Below are positions 1 through 14,675 of a stretch of DNA of 64,000 bases, in pieces (position 1 is the first letter of the stretch; the number at the start of each line of letters is the position of its first letter). The notes beneath the pieces were generated by a model that saw only the letters and a program-made list of their open reading frames with translations, searched no databases and had not been told where the DNA came from. Location: the NCBI GenBank assembly GCA_030704615.1, contig CM060732.1, positions 59,937,053 through 60,001,052 of the forward strand. The letters are read 5' to 3'. Made by a program: the position numbers and the translations under genes. Origin of the DNA: Takakia lepidozioides (lineage: Eukaryota > Streptophyta > Takakiopsida > Takakiales > Takakiaceae).

Positions 1-145
1 TTGTCAAGGATGCTCACCTAACAGTATAAGAAGGAGCAGAAAGAAAGAGCTGCATGCATATGGTCAGCCCGGATTCGCTTAACATTTCCAGCTGAGATCG
101 TTGTGGGGGGCTCCGTGGGAGTTCCGTGGACCCCTTTCCTACATT

Positions 146-1989
146 ATGGCTAGCTTTGCAAACCCAGCTGCCGTTCTAGCATGTATTACACTTTGCACGC
201 TGTTTTTCCTTCCTACCGATCAAACTCTCGACGCAGATTTCTATGCTTCCAGCTGTCCCGATGCTGCATCGATTGTAAGAAGTGTAGTGGAAAAGGCAAT
301 CAAGAAGGAGAAGCGTATGGCAGGGTCACTGCTTCGTCTACATTACCATGACTGTTTTGTCAATGTATGCTCCTTGACCATCCTCCTCTCTGGGCAAACT
401 TGTAATAAATTTCCTTGTCACTAGATTATATACACCTGAGACCTTATGTTTGATGTACATAGAATCACACACATTAACCGGGTTTTAACTAGAAGAGACT
501 ATAGCTCTTAGAACTACAACTCTGTCTTGGACCTGTCTTGGAGAGCTCTGTTTTCCAAGTCGCTAAGCTGCGTTCTGGATCTCACGTCGATCTGCAGGGT
601 TGCGATGCCTCGGTTCTGGTCGACGACACACCAACATTACTTGGCGAGAAGCACTCCCCTCCCAATAACAATTCACTCCGAGGCTTTGAAGTGGTCGACG
701 ATATAAAGGCAGCACTGGAAGCAGAATGCCCTCAGACGGTCTCTTGTGCCGATGTCCTGGCCATTACTGCTCGCGAATGTACGGTTCTGGTAAGCAATTT
801 TGTCTTCAACTTGGGGTCTTGATCCTTCATCCAACTCTTCCGCTTGCAAAGTCTAATCTGGGTCCTGAGTAGAACTATATAGATCTATATACTACATGAT
901 CAGTAATAGGCACATGAGCTCTAGATCAGGAAGTCAGTTATCAACACCCCGAAAAACATAAGACAGTGTCACCTAGCTCTCGAAATGGAAGTTTTTCTTT
1001 ACAAGCTGTGCACAATGTTGTATACAAGATTGTCTGACCTTGCCTTTGTGCCTACAGACTGGAGGCCAGAGTTATGACGTGCTTTTGGGAAGACGGGACG
1101 GCTCCATCACCAATGCCAGTTTTTCCCAAGCCGAGTCCCACATGCCCCCACCTACCTTCAACGTCAGTCAACTTGTTACGGCGTTTGCGAATGTGGGTCT
1201 CAATGCACAAGACATGGTTGTCCTTTCAGGTACATCCTGAGCATACTTCTATATAAGCAGCTTCAAAGTTCAAACCCTTACCGTGGACTATTGCTCCATG
1301 CTCGATGACGCCAATCTGTTTGTACTAATACCCAGTAGAACAGCAAATGTTCAGGAATCTCTTCGGAGACACTTTTAACAAAATTCATGAATGATTTATA
1401 TATATCTCCTGGTCAGTGGACTCGGTTCCTTTTCATGGTCCTTTTCATGGGGCCGGTGTGAAGTGCTTTCCATCGTACTGAGCTTATGATCCTGGCATTC
1501 TCGAACCTGGGCCGCTTATGTATATCTTTTGACCCATCTCCATCTTGTGCCGCAGGTGCTCACACAATCGGTAGTGCTCGTTGCTCTTCTCTCGGAGGCC
1601 GCCTCACAGAAACAAACATTGACGCGAAATTCAAAAAGCAACTCCAGCAAGTGTGCCCCACTAGTGACACAAATAATGTCACTGTCTTGGACTTGGTCCA
1701 CCCATACAAGTTTGACAGTCAGTACTACAGTAATTTGGTTAAGTTAAAGGGTCTTCTCCACTCAGATCAGGTTCTATACAGTGAGCAAGGCACTAACGAG
1801 GACCTTGTCAACCTATTCAGCGAAAACCAAACCAGCTTCTTCGACGCTTTCAGTGCGAGCATGATCAAATTGGGAAACCTTCGGGTTCTCACTGGCACAG
1901 AGGGTCAGATCCGGACCGACTGCCGCAAGGTCAATACTCCTTCCTTGGAGATCAATGGCGATGCCAGCTTACTGCATGCCTCTGCGTAG
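146..1989 (+). CDS. Class III (secretory) peroxidase, 4 exons
   Basis: Secreted heme peroxidase that oxidises phenolics with H2O2 in the wall or vacuole. Exons 146-364, 598-789, 1058-1229 and 1556-1989 join in frame to 338 residues, the usual family size, with GT-AG introns at the classic class III positions. The ATG at 146 precedes a hydrophobic signal peptide; the frame upstream is open but has no signal-like start. Visible: distal Arg/His in LLRLHYHDCF, GCDASVL (calcium site), the SCADVLA helix, proximal His in AHTIG, and eight cysteines. Oddities: the usual ARD after the SCAD helix reads ARE (AREC). About 17 residues follow the last cysteine motif (DCRKVN), ending in LLHASA, a possible C-terminal vacuolar-sorting extension (inference). 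A TATA-like AGTATAAG lies near 23-30. It is the first of three + strand peroxidases. The family call is firm; the substrate is unknown. Confidence 0.93.
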
Positions 1990-4655
1990 TTAGAGTTCGG
2001 CAGGTCACTTACTGTCACAAAGCTCTCCAGGTACTCTATACACCACACCACCTCTGAACCTCTAGGATTTAAGACTATTGCTAAATACCACGATTCCACG
2101 ATATCTAAACTCTGGACATTTGGTACAAGTTTTCATTCCTCTGCAAAATCGAGTCTCCCGCCTGTTCGAGGAAGTCTCAAATCAATTTTGGAGTTCTGCA
2201 GTAGATATGAAACGTCTGGATCAAGTAGCTTCCAGATGTGCAAATCTTTCAGATGCAATCATGTACACAGTTGTAAGCATATTAAGATCTCCTGTGCCTA
2301 GGCTCTCGAGATTAGTACTCTAGTTCTAGACCAGTTTGACCTCCTCGAAGTTGGCTGTTCAAAACTCATGTGGAATGAATCCGCTTCAGTACTAATCTGA
2401 GAGTGGAGACCATCTTCTGATTATTTGTCGACTTCAGAATCAAATGTCATGCCGCAAATTGTACATTTGTAGACGTCCAGCCGAGTCCTCTGCCATCGTG
2501 ATGAACAAATAGAATCAGGACTTGCGAAGGCTCAAACCTCTGGACAAACTCTAACGTTCGGGTGGAACAACTTGTACCGGAGGAAAAGTAGGCAGGACCT
2601 TTCCCTTTGATCAGATCCTTGCCCGGCCCCGGACTCTGACTACACAGCCAACTTGCATGCTCGTGTTTTCAAGAACATACACCTGCATGAGATTCATGCT
2701 TTCTATGCATACATATATATGTAATGTACAGTTCGCTGTACACTGGGCCCCATTGTCCTGGGACCCAGTCTATGATCATCTTAGCTACTCCAAATGACCT
2801 CCTCATCTACGTCTTCTCGATCGTGACCCTGTAAATCATGGTTCTCGATCGTGACCCTGTAAATCATGGGACCTAAGACTCGTGCGGAGATTGCCTCCAG
2901 TACGGGCACATATGATGCACTTTCCAAGCCCCCTTTGTTGTTTCTGGCTCGGCCTCTCTTCGAAAATGTGCAGAGATATCAATAGCAATGTTAGACCAGG
3001 CAAGAGTATCATGGCGAGGCAAGCCAACACACATGGATTTGCCTACTATGACCTTCAAATGAATACCTTCCATGCCGCAGGCCTCATCTTGCATGCTCAC
3101 TAATCATCGTTGCAAGACAGATCTGAAAGAGAGAGCCAATCTAGCAAAATCTCACATGGCTTTTTGGGTATGGATCTGATCAGTAACAGAGTTGTGCTCC
3201 TCGGCGGCATGGGAACTAGTTCGGTCCTGAGGAACATGTGGGTCCTCCTGAGACCCTCTGCAACCTTCACTCCATTGTAGCGGCAAATGGAACTCACTAT
3301 GTCGAGGAGACAATCGCAGGATAATAACTTAGAAGTAATTTTACTTTGTGCAAGCCTGTATTGAAATGCTGGAATCAGCTGCGAGCCCTTCCTTCCGACG
3401 CCAACCGGCCCGTTCTAGTAGGATTTATGGTTGACGCCCCACCACCACATACAAGACTATAAGTTCTAGATACTCGGAAGTCACTAGTGATATACGACTT
3501 GAAATATCCAAGTTATGGAATCAAACAGGAAACCTGCCATTGGCATTTGGAGATTTTTCGATGATATACAACTTCTGGGATCAAAGAGGAAACATGCCTT
3601 TGCCAACTAGTACGACGTCCGAGCATAGTAAGTGTGATTGCAAGAAAGTTGGTTATGCAATGACTTACAGCCAAGGTTTCCTCACTCAAGTGCAGAGCCA
3701 GGTTCTGTTGGTTGGGCGACTCGTTCCAGAGCTACAGAGCACATCCCTGAAACCGTGTACATTTGTGGGAGTTGAATCTTCCTACTCCAGAACTTGCAAG
3801 GAAATGGCAAAATTTCCTGACAAATTACTGAAAGGCTTCTCAAGCCGTCGGATTGTCTTTCGGGGGGGTGGCATGCTATGGGGTGTGGTAGATTTGTAGG
3901 GTGGAAGCGCAGTGAGAGAAAACGTTGACACGACTTGTTGCACCAAGTGTGGGGATGGCTTCCTTCCTCTCGAAACGAAATCATAGCTCTACGGAATTCT
4001 AAACTATGCGGCACCCATAATCGGAGCACTCGGCAATGTTTCCTTACTCAGCGACATTCAATAGATATTTGCACAGAAACCCACAATGTGATTTTGCATG
4101 CATGCATCGTGCGCCAAGCTGACTCGTGTGGGGCCATGTTTTGGACCTGACAGCATTTCTCCTGTTTGGCTTGGTGGAATACCCATGCTTGCTACAAGAC
4201 GGATATACCTAGCCATCTCGTCTCAGTGTTGAGTATGACATCTTGTGTCAGGGATAAGGACTACGGTATGGAGCATATCTCAGGCGTAGGTTATGGAGAG
4301 GTAAGATCTGATTCAGAGCTCCTGTGTCAAGCTGCCACTTTGTGCTACAGAGCTGCCAGGGTAGAAGTATGACGTTTGTAGTACGGTGTGTGCAATCTGC
4401 AGACAGCTCGGGAAGTGATTGGTATGAGAAGATCAGTAAAGCAAGAGGCACTCTGGGCTGTAAATAATTGTGTGTGACGAGTATGAGAGAAGATGAAGAG
4501 GAGGGGCGTCAAATAACAAAGGAAAATCTGAACGGTGCTTTATGGCCAGTAACAGGAACTACCCCGGAGTCCTAAACCCTAACCCTATACACATCAGCCA
4601 TCGAGCAGATCGTCTCTATCCTTTGGCTCGGTGCTTGCCTCTAAGGAGTTGAACA
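1990..4655. other. Intergenic, no gene seen
   Basis: Between the first peroxidase and eL13. I see only short unsupported ORFs on both strands. The one distinct structure is a nearly perfect 28-bp tandem duplication at 2815-2842 and 2843-2870. The last ~100 bases are the eL13 promoter and leader. Confidence 0.6.
4574..4582 (+). promoter_or_regulatory. Telo-box (AAACCCTAA)
   Basis: AAACCCTAA lies 74 bases before the eL13 start codon, inside a slightly longer CCTAAACCCTAACCCTA tract. Telo-boxes are a known recurrent element in promoters and leaders of plant ribosomal protein genes, so the position fits. Whether it lies in the promoter or the 5' UTR cannot be told from the sequence. Confidence 0.6.
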
Positions 4656-6067
4656 ATGGTGAAGCATAACACTGTTGTGCCAAATGGGCACTTCAAGAAG
4701 GACTGGCAGTCTTATGTGAGGACCTGGTTCAACCAACCTGCTTGCAAAAAGCGCAGACGCACTGGTATGTTGCACGCCATCTTGTTACAGCGACTGGATC
4801 TGTTTGTCAAAGGAACATGATTAGGAAAGAAGAGAGAAGTTAGGGGTTCGTGTTTTCCTTGGGGCTCTCTCTGCCTAGTGATTCATTCCCGAGCTTTTTC
4901 CTCCAGTAGGGAGTCCATGATTTTAGACTTTGTTGCTTCACAGAAAGCAAGTTCTCCAGAATTACTTCTGAGATTTTTTGTTGAGAAAGCTGACATCTCC
5001 TCCGGTAGGCATGGTGGAGTATATAACACTTTCCTTGTGTATTTTCAATTGTGATGGCCCACTGTTATCTTGCAGTCCGCCAGAAGAAGGCAGTGGCAGT
5101 ATTCCCTCGTCCTACTGCTGGCCCCTTACGGCCAGTGGTCCATTCTCAAACTCTGAAATACAATTCCAAGATTCGGGCTGGACGGGCCTTCACGCTGGAG
5201 GAGCTGAAGGTTTGTCGCCTTTTACCTCCACTAAATATTTTTGCTGTTAACTCTGATTTCACCAGTTTAATGTAATGGTATTGGACAACCATTTGATTCA
5301 AACTGTGTGTGGGCAAAATGGTCACTCTCACATCCTCTGATCTCTCGGAACTCACGATTATTTTTGGAATTATAAGGATAGTCCTGGAATGGCTATAATC
5401 TCTTGTTCATTTTTTAAATTCTGACATGCCAACAGAACTCGCCAAGTTATGTAAGCGGATACCAAAAAGCAGTGTTTGTGAAAAGTATACTCGTTGCTAG
5501 ACTTGATTTGATGGTTTAGGTTATAATCTCAGTTCTCTCTTTGTCTGTGGGCTGCAGGTATCTCAAAGAAGCTTGCACCCACTATTGGGATTGCTGTGGA
5601 TCACCGGCGCAAGAACCGATGCTTGGAGAGTTTACAGGAGAATGTCAACCGTCTCAACACATACAAGGCTAAGTTGATTGTCTTCCCACGACGATCGCGG
5701 AAGGCCAAGGTAAACTTCTAGTGACTTTGAGTCGTTGCTAGAGTTTATGATGGTCTTCCACTATTTCCTGCCGATTTCAACCTTACATACAATGAAGTGT
5801 TATGGATTGTGATGAACTCATCCAGTGTTTTGCTGTGTGGGCCAGGTGGGAGACTCAAGCCCAGAGGACCTGGCTAGTGTAATCCAGATCCAAGGGCCAG
5901 TGTTACCTATTGTGAAGCGCCGGCCAACAGCAGACTTGGTGGCTGTCACCGAGGAGATGAAGGCAGTGAAAGGCTATCAGAAACTGCGGTTGGAGAGGAT
6001 GAATGAAAGGTTGGTAGGCATGCGCAAGAAGAAGGCTGCAGAGGCTGAGAAAGATGAGAAGAAGTGA
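4656..6067 (+). CDS. RPL13: 60S ribosomal protein eL13, 4 exons, irregular intron 2
   Basis: Structural protein of the large cytosolic ribosomal subunit. Exons 4656-4764, 5076-5209, 5551-5709 and 5846-6067 give 207 residues, the normal plant length. The start [17 protein letters not shown], the middle [15 protein letters not shown] and the Lys/Glu-rich tail AEAEKDEKK are diagnostic. Introns 1 and 3 are GT-AG. Intron 2 is odd: the conserved sequence needs exon 3 to begin at 5551 (GCTGCAGGTATC, read AAGI), but the two bases before are GG, not AG. The first canonical AG (5556-5557) would remove seven bases and break the frame. A weaker donor (GT at 5214) used with that AG would restore frame as LK-VC-I instead of LK-AAG-I. 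So the gene has a non-canonical acceptor, a shifted donor or a base error, or is non-functional. The rest of the reading frame is clean, which argues for a live gene. Confidence 0.9.
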
Positions 6068-6312
6068 GGGAGTTTTGATTGGGTTTGGATGTGGGTGACA
6101 GTTTGTGGGTTGGGAAATGGGTGACAGTTTCATAACCAGGTGCATGGTCTAGTCAAACAATCAGAGCCCGTCAATCTGCTCAGCCTTTTTCCTTGTTATG
6201 AAACTGCAATTCTTCACACTCAATACTGAGGTTGAAGTGCATGTCCCTTGCAATATCCTTCGAGCTTGGCATGCAATTCATTAGCTAAGATAGTCATGGG
6301 AAACAGTTGCTG

Positions 6313-6545
6313 CTCCTATTGTCAGAAACAGAGTTTCCAATTTAAAGAAGGATGGCAAACAATATTGGTAGTGTGTACATGTTGACAAGTCCCTTCACTG
6401 ATATGACCCAATAGTGATCTGGGAAAGAGACTCCTGTTGTCAGAAACAGAGTTTCCAATTTCTAAATTCTGGCATACAATATTGGTAGTGTGTACAAGTT
6501 GACAAGTCCCTTCACTGATATGGCGCAATAGTGATAGGGGAAATC
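6313..6545. repeat. 118-bp tandem duplication
   Basis: Two adjacent copies start near 6313 and 6431. Both contain TTGTCAGAAACAGAGTTTCC followed by CAATATTGGTAGTGTGTACA and GACAAGTCCCTTCACTGATA. They differ by scattered substitutions, so the duplication is not very recent. No coding role is seen. Confidence 0.8.
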
Positions 6546-9220
6546 TCTTTCACAGAACTATCCTCCACTGTGGTAGAGTAGGCACTGGAAACTAGGGAAA
6601 GATAAAGAAGCTTGCAGAATTTGTAAGTGCTTATTTCTAAATGGCCGCCACTCAGATGCTTTTTGACATTAAGATCCTACGAAAACACACAATCGCCTGG
6701 CCATCAAGTTAATATCCTGCCTCAACTCAAATTGGTCTCAGATTCTACTTGGGACCAAGCCTTTGTCCTGTAGGATTTGTGACCTTGATATGACCCAGTC
6801 CCACTCTAAATGGCCCAATGGGGATTGTAGGAACTCACAGTTATCTCTTTCCCTTCTTGGTGTTGGGCATGGTGGTGGTCAAATGATGGCTGTTGCTCTG
6901 CTGAAGACAAAGAAAACGTCTTGTTGAATTCACTGAATCTCCTCGAGGGTGACACGAGGTAAGTGAATGATGAAACCAGCCAATCAGTATATCATCTATT
7001 CATCCACTCACTTGGACATTCAGATATTTCTGGATGAAGACTGGTAAGCCACATAAATGTCTTAAAAATACAAAGGGAAAACTAGGATTATGGACTGATC
7101 AACGGTTTCTCCTTTGTTTCATTGATTGGTGATTTTTATTTGGTGCTTAGACAACTTTTGACAAAATGTCTTACATGCTGACGGTCTCGTCGTCTCGTCC
7201 CTGTATGTTCATTCCTCTCTGAATTATGTGGGACCTCCTGGCTCTCAATTCTTTGCTTCATCTTCCTGAAGTTCACTGATCTGAAATTCATTGCTCTTTC
7301 TCGAGGCTTGTCCGTTCTCCTTTGTTGATTCGGCCGTGCGTGTCCTCTTTGTGGCTTTAAAATCATCATACCCACCATAACCGACCCAAATAAGTTCCCA
7401 ATGACTTTAGGGCCTCTGTCTCTCATGTTTTTTGAATGAACAGTTCCTTTGTATGCGATTGAATTGAAGAAAGGGGAGGGGAGGCCCCAAACTCAGGTAT
7501 AAAAACAAGGAAAGAATAACCTTGCATTTGAAGGCAAACACAGACACACAGGCTACAACCGCGACATCTTAGCAATTTCAAAAACCTCCTCTATCATAAT
7601 GCTCTCACAGAGAATGATTGTGTTCAAATGGAATGGTTTGACATGTGTAGATCTAAATGATCTCAGCCACTGATAAAGATTTGAATTAAATTTCTTTCAT
7701 TTTTATTTTTTTTCTTTGGGGCAACTGAGTATGGTGATGTTGATTTTGTGGTGGAAAAGGGAAAGGCATAGTCAGCAGCAGCGTCCGGGAAATAATTTCA
7801 GTTGAACCAGCCAGTAGCCGCTCATTCCCAGCAGCAATCGGCTAAGTGGGTTGGGCAGTCGGTTGCTGCCCCTTAGTGGTAACTATACCCGGTCAATTTC
7901 CGAGATAATTTCTTTACAACCGGTAATATTCCTAATGATTTATTTTGTGTTCAGCTATAAATCCGGCCCTTATAAATTTCAACCGGTTGACAACACAAGT
8001 GTCAAATGCACAACAATAAGTAAATAATAATAATAATAAATAATCACAACCAGTTTTAAGCAATTCAAACAAGTGAAGAACATTGTATCCTTATAGAAGT
8101 TGGACCTGTCAATGCCTTCAAACCACATGGAGGCCAAGAATTGAACCCGCGTGGACAGGTGAGCTGTGATAGCAGGCAGCGAGTGCAAGCAGGCGTGGGG
8201 CTGGGGCTGGGGCTGCGAGAGCAACGTCCAAACTTAGTAGGGTTTGCCCGCGGGCCTGCCCTCTTTGAGTTCAATATTTTTTCACCTAAACGCCCTTCCT
8301 TGGATGTAACCCGGCCTGGCACGTTGGATTTCTGCCATGTGGTGGACTTCGACGGCCATTTCCATATTTTGTAATATAAGAAGGGCCGGAATCCGTCGAG
8401 GCCTTGCCAACTAAGGCAGATTTCCTGTCTGTAATGAAATGGAAAGGCAAATATCCTTCCTAAAAGTAGGGCACCTGGTTGATTTCCACTTCGGCCATTT
8501 TTTCCCTCGGATCCATTTCCTGAGGTTTCATATTTCATTCGGAAATTCTGGAATTCAGTCGGCTAGCATGTAACTGGCTGCCGGTTCTCCCCGGACGTTG
8601 GTCAGCAGCTCAGTGAAAAAGCGAAGAGGTCTAAAGTGTCAACAATAAAACCTGACAGCCCAATATTCCCTCCTTTTCATTCCTTCCTCCCTTTTGACAA
8701 CTATCACTTTCCAGCCACCGCAGTAACCTGGAAGCTTGACAAACTGACAAATGCCTGGTGAAGGATGGATGTAGATCTGCCAGCACCGAACTTTCTCATC
8801 CTCCCCATCCGACCAAAGCACATACAATGGATGAAAAGTGGAAGCAAGTGGGCTTTGCTCATCCCTTTGACTCCGGATATTGACCAACCGCACACTCCAT
8901 TTCGTCAAATGGACAACGGCAGTTTTTTTCAAACCTGTATTTACAATTTTACATTTATTTTTATTGAAAAGGTTTTTACTTATTTATCTAACTCACTACC
9001 TTGACAAATACGTAATTGTTCAAAAATAATTTTAATAATTTCCCCTCAATAATTTTAATAAAGCTCCGAGGGGCTTTCCTCCCAAAAATAACAAAAATAA
9101 CAAAAAACAAAAAGGTTCAATAAAGTGCCAGCTTGTGCTTTCAAGTTTGTCCCTTAAAAAAAACAAATCCACTGCAGAAACTAGCTGTCTCTTTCTAAAG
9201 GTGGAGGGTGGTTAGGTATA

Positions 9221-9246
9221 GGGCTAGGGTTAGGGTTAGGGTTAGC
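9221..9246 (+). repeat. Short interstitial TTAGGG-type repeat
   Basis: GGGCTAGGGTTAGGGTTAGG and one further unit. The unit is six bases (TTAGGG), not the seven-base TTTAGGG typical of plant telomeres, and there are only about four copies. It may be a chance or slippage product rather than a telomere relic. Confidence 0.6.
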
Positions 9247-9254
9247 ACCAATGT

Positions 9255-9600
9255 TGGGCGGTTATTTAAATTTCTCTCTAACACCGGTTACCTATCCGGT
9301 CTATATATGACCGGCAGAGGTGAAAAATTGAAGTAACCGGTCGAGTTAGGAACCGGCGGAAGTCAGGCATTCAAATAACCGAGCAAAGGACCTTTTCAAG
9401 AACCGCCCAATACCCGCAGTTATTTGATAAAAACCATCGGTTATTTGAGGTTTTTTTGCAAGTAACCGCAACCGCAGGTTATATCTAGCCATAGGAAAAT
9501 TATTAACCGCAATCGGAGGTTAATAGTTTCCTAAAATTCCAAGCTACCGAAACCGCCTGTTATGAAAAAGTTCAAATAGCGGTTGACCGCGGATCACCGT
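9255..9600. repeat. TAACCG/CGGTTA-rich segment, possible transposon end
   Basis: The hexamer TAACCG or its complement occurs exactly at 9259, 9285, 9334, 9376, 9438, 9463 and 9504, with several one-base variants between. Dense subterminal hexamers of this kind are typical of non-autonomous hAT-like plant elements. I could not find matching terminal inverted repeats or a target duplication, so the element type is a guess. Confidence 0.35.
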
Positions 9601-10206
9601 CGTTGCCGATGAACGACGATGGGCGCCGCAACCGCGTCAGCCCGTTGACGGTAACGGGCCCAAAGCTGGCAGTGGGCCACACGAGGACTTTATATTCCGC
9701 AATCATCTGCGAGCTACTTCACTGATCCGCATCGCCGCCTCCACCACCTTCGAGCTACTTGCTGATACATCTCTTTTGTGACCACTGAGATTGACAAGTT
9801 GACTAGTTATTGAGCATTTCTTTCTGTGTGCACTGATCACCTGACTCTCAAGAGAACTAGATGCTTAGCAACGCTGAGAGTATGAATCTTGTCTAGAGAC
9901 ATAAGGGAGGCAGAGAGAGAGTGTGCCACATTTCAGAGTGCGGGTGCTGAATTGGAAGGAGTTAACTACTATATGGTCTAGGTTGATATCACTTCCAATT
10001 CGTACATGTATGCCCAGTCTTTGATCAGTATTCAATATATGACTTGAATTTTAGCTGGAAGTCCTGCAATAACCGAGAAGGGCAGAGATCAACTGCTAGT
10101 ATTGGACATTGATGCAAATAGCTGGAACGGTGTAAACGTTCAGCACCTGTTTGACTGAGAGGAAGTTGAAGTTCAGGTCTGCAACCAGCTGTAGAGTTCC
10201 GAGTAG

Positions 10207-12169
<1,963 letters not shown>

Positions 12170-14278
12170 GCCTCAATGGTGGAGCTGGTGGACATAGTCT
12201 TTGTGAATTACGAGGAGATGATCTTCAAGAGCGTACATGTATGTATAGATCTATGACTTCTAGATTAAACACTTCCCAAACTGAGAACTGGGCCCGGCAC
12301 TTGAAATTCGCGAGGCTAATCAGAGATCCTCGATGTAATTGTACATGAGATACTGTGGCTTAGGAAAGCTAACTACATACTAAACAAGCTCTCATTCCTT
12401 AGCGTGGTCAACAAATTATTTAAATTACTGGGACCAGTGTGCACAGTTCTTAGGCCTTTTCACTTGAGACTGACCTGGGTTTTCAGATCCTTAAGAGAAG
12501 GAAGCATCCGCAGAAAGATGCACCTGCACAGACCAAATGGTCTGGCCATACTCGAGCGATGAATAAATTTGTCTTACCACAACTTTTCGTGTGATCTGTG
12601 AACTCGTCTACTTCTCAATCTACCGTGTCTGTATCTGTGAGGTCCCAGTTTCTGTTTCTGATCTATTCTTTAATAAATTGTTTGTTTCTTTTCATTCCAA
12701 CAAGAGGGAAACCAGCTTAGAAACGATTCAAAACTCAATGAAACCAGCCATTCAATTCCATGATTTCAACAAATTTGCTTTGAATGTTAAAGACATCATC
12801 TACTGAATTATCCATTCTCCCTGAACAATAGCAACAATGTAACGGTACCCCCCTAACCAACCTGTCAAATTGTTCCCACTCCTTCTTGAGAGAGAGAGTA
12901 CAAACTGGACACCAATCAGTACTACTATGCTCTCTAAAGAGAGGGTTGGTTGCCTAAATGCCATTTTTCACTGCATTTTTACTCAAATTGCAAATCCGAG
13001 CATTCTGAATGGCGTCCTACTGAATAAAATTCGTCGTGGGGACGCTACCGAGTCATCTCTTTCATACTGTTTATTGTTCACATCCTACCAATCTCCTTTC
13101 CTTCTTCTATCTGGACTAAGTACCAAAACAAGAAAAAGAAAATCCATCGCAACCTCCCCTTTAATCTCTGTGCAACCAAACTTAGGGCTTTGCCATCCTG
13201 TACAGAACTGCTCTCACACGAGGAATTGACGCCAGGCGGCATCGTCAAAATTCCGCCGCAGCAGCATCAAAGCTGCCCATATCCACAGAGCAAAGCCCAC
13301 AAGTGGCCTTGCATCCTTGTAGTACCAATACCAAAATTGCCGAGTCTTCAGTCTGTGATCTTCCAAGCATTTGTGACTCTAGGGAAGCATGGTTACCAAC
13401 ACGATTGTGCCCACTGCATCTAACAATCTGAGCCAGCTGAACATCCTGCTTTCCCGTCCCAGAGAAATTGCACCACATAAATACTAACTAAGCGAGTCAC
13501 CGTTGTCGTGATCCTCCGCCTGGGAACGTCTACAGGCCATATTGCAGCCGTATTCTTCTTTGTCTGCTTTGGATTTAAAGATGGCGCCTCTGAACCAACA
13601 CAATCACAACTTGACACCACAACCATAGATCGGACTAGCTTACCTGGAGTTCTTTGCAGAAACCAAAACTGAGATCACGCACTCTCGTCGTTCTACGAAA
13701 CAAACATCAGCTGCAATCTGCACAACTTTGCAATTACTTCCACCTGACACAATGACCTTGTAACTTATATAATGTCCACAGTGTGACAGCCTACATAAGC
13801 AGGCGTCCTCCATTGAATTTTGAGATTCCAGTTAGAACGGTTGAGCTTCTATGGTACATGCGTTTGCAAGCCCATTGCCAGATACCTCTGCGAGGCTGCT
13901 GTTTTACATTTTGCAGATCAGTAGACGATGAACCGCCAGCCTCGTAAGCCGAAGTCACCTGCCCAGGACGATTTGCCTTCTTCTCTCTCTGCATCAAAAC
14001 TGTGGTCTGTTTCTGTCTGCAAGTTCTGTCTGCAACTTTCCCGGCGAGGTACCCAACATTACGAGATCAAAATGTCGCCCTGAATCTCACCTTTCCGAGC
14101 ATGCCGCCAGCAGATTTTTATCGGTCTTACGAAAATGTGTGCAATATCACATCCATCATCTCTCGGTGATCGAATATATTTTATGTGTTTAGGATGTCAT
14201 TTGACGATGCTTGTTTGCCTGTGAGGAGGGGTTTGACGTTGAACAATGTCGGATAACTAGCCGTACCATTATTTTGAC
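12170..14278. other. Intergenic, no gene seen
   Basis: About 2.1 kb downstream of the second peroxidase. ORFs here are short, lack recognisable domains and occur on both strands. No clear repeat or RNA gene was seen until the tRNA-like sequence at 14281. Confidence 0.55.
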
Positions 14279-14280
14279 CA

Positions 14281-14335
14281 CCAGTCAGTAGCTCAGTTGG
14301 ATAGCGCACTGAGTGCCACCTGCTACATTGTCGAG
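14281..14335 (+). repeat. tRNA-derived SINE fragment (A-box end)
   Basis: CAGTCAGTAGCTCAGTTGG followed by ATAGCGCACTGAGTGCCACC. The A-box (TAGCTCAGTTGG, 14289-14300) and the next 20 bases match the - strand element at 48611-48640, and the GCACTGAGTGCCA part matches 47811-47825. No B-box is recognisable downstream, so this copy is truncated or diverged. It is not a functional tRNA: acceptor and T arms are missing. Confidence 0.6.
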
Positions 14336-14675
14336 TGTGGTATGTTCTTCTCCCCCTTCCCTTGGGCAAGCTGAGAACACTCCACTGTTTTGCTGCGCTT
14401 GGTAGAATGTATTTTGCAATGGGGGGATGTTGTTGGCATCTTGAATGAACGGTTTGATGTCTTGACAAGGGGGCCGGACCGGGCTTTTGAGTTGCATTGA
14501 TATCGTTGAATAGTGGGCAGCAGCCAGGAGTCTGTTATTTCCAGGTCAATTAAGTGTCCAGAATGAGTTGCTCGTCATTCGGATCTGAGCTTGGCGCATT
14601 TAGGAAATATATCTTTGATGCAGGGGACCTGCTGCTCACTCGAGAATTTTCAACGGACGGTGAAAGGAAATTACG

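Noticed and set aside
3682-4029. Overlapping ORFs on both strands in the first intergenic region
   Set aside because: Mirror open frames without domain content or splice sites.
9221-9246. Interstitial telomere
   Set aside because: Only about four units, and of the TTAGGG rather than TTTAGGG type; listed only as a short repeat.
14281-14340. Functional tRNA gene
   Set aside because: A good A-box but no B-box, no acceptor stem and no T-arm; better explained as a SINE head fragment.
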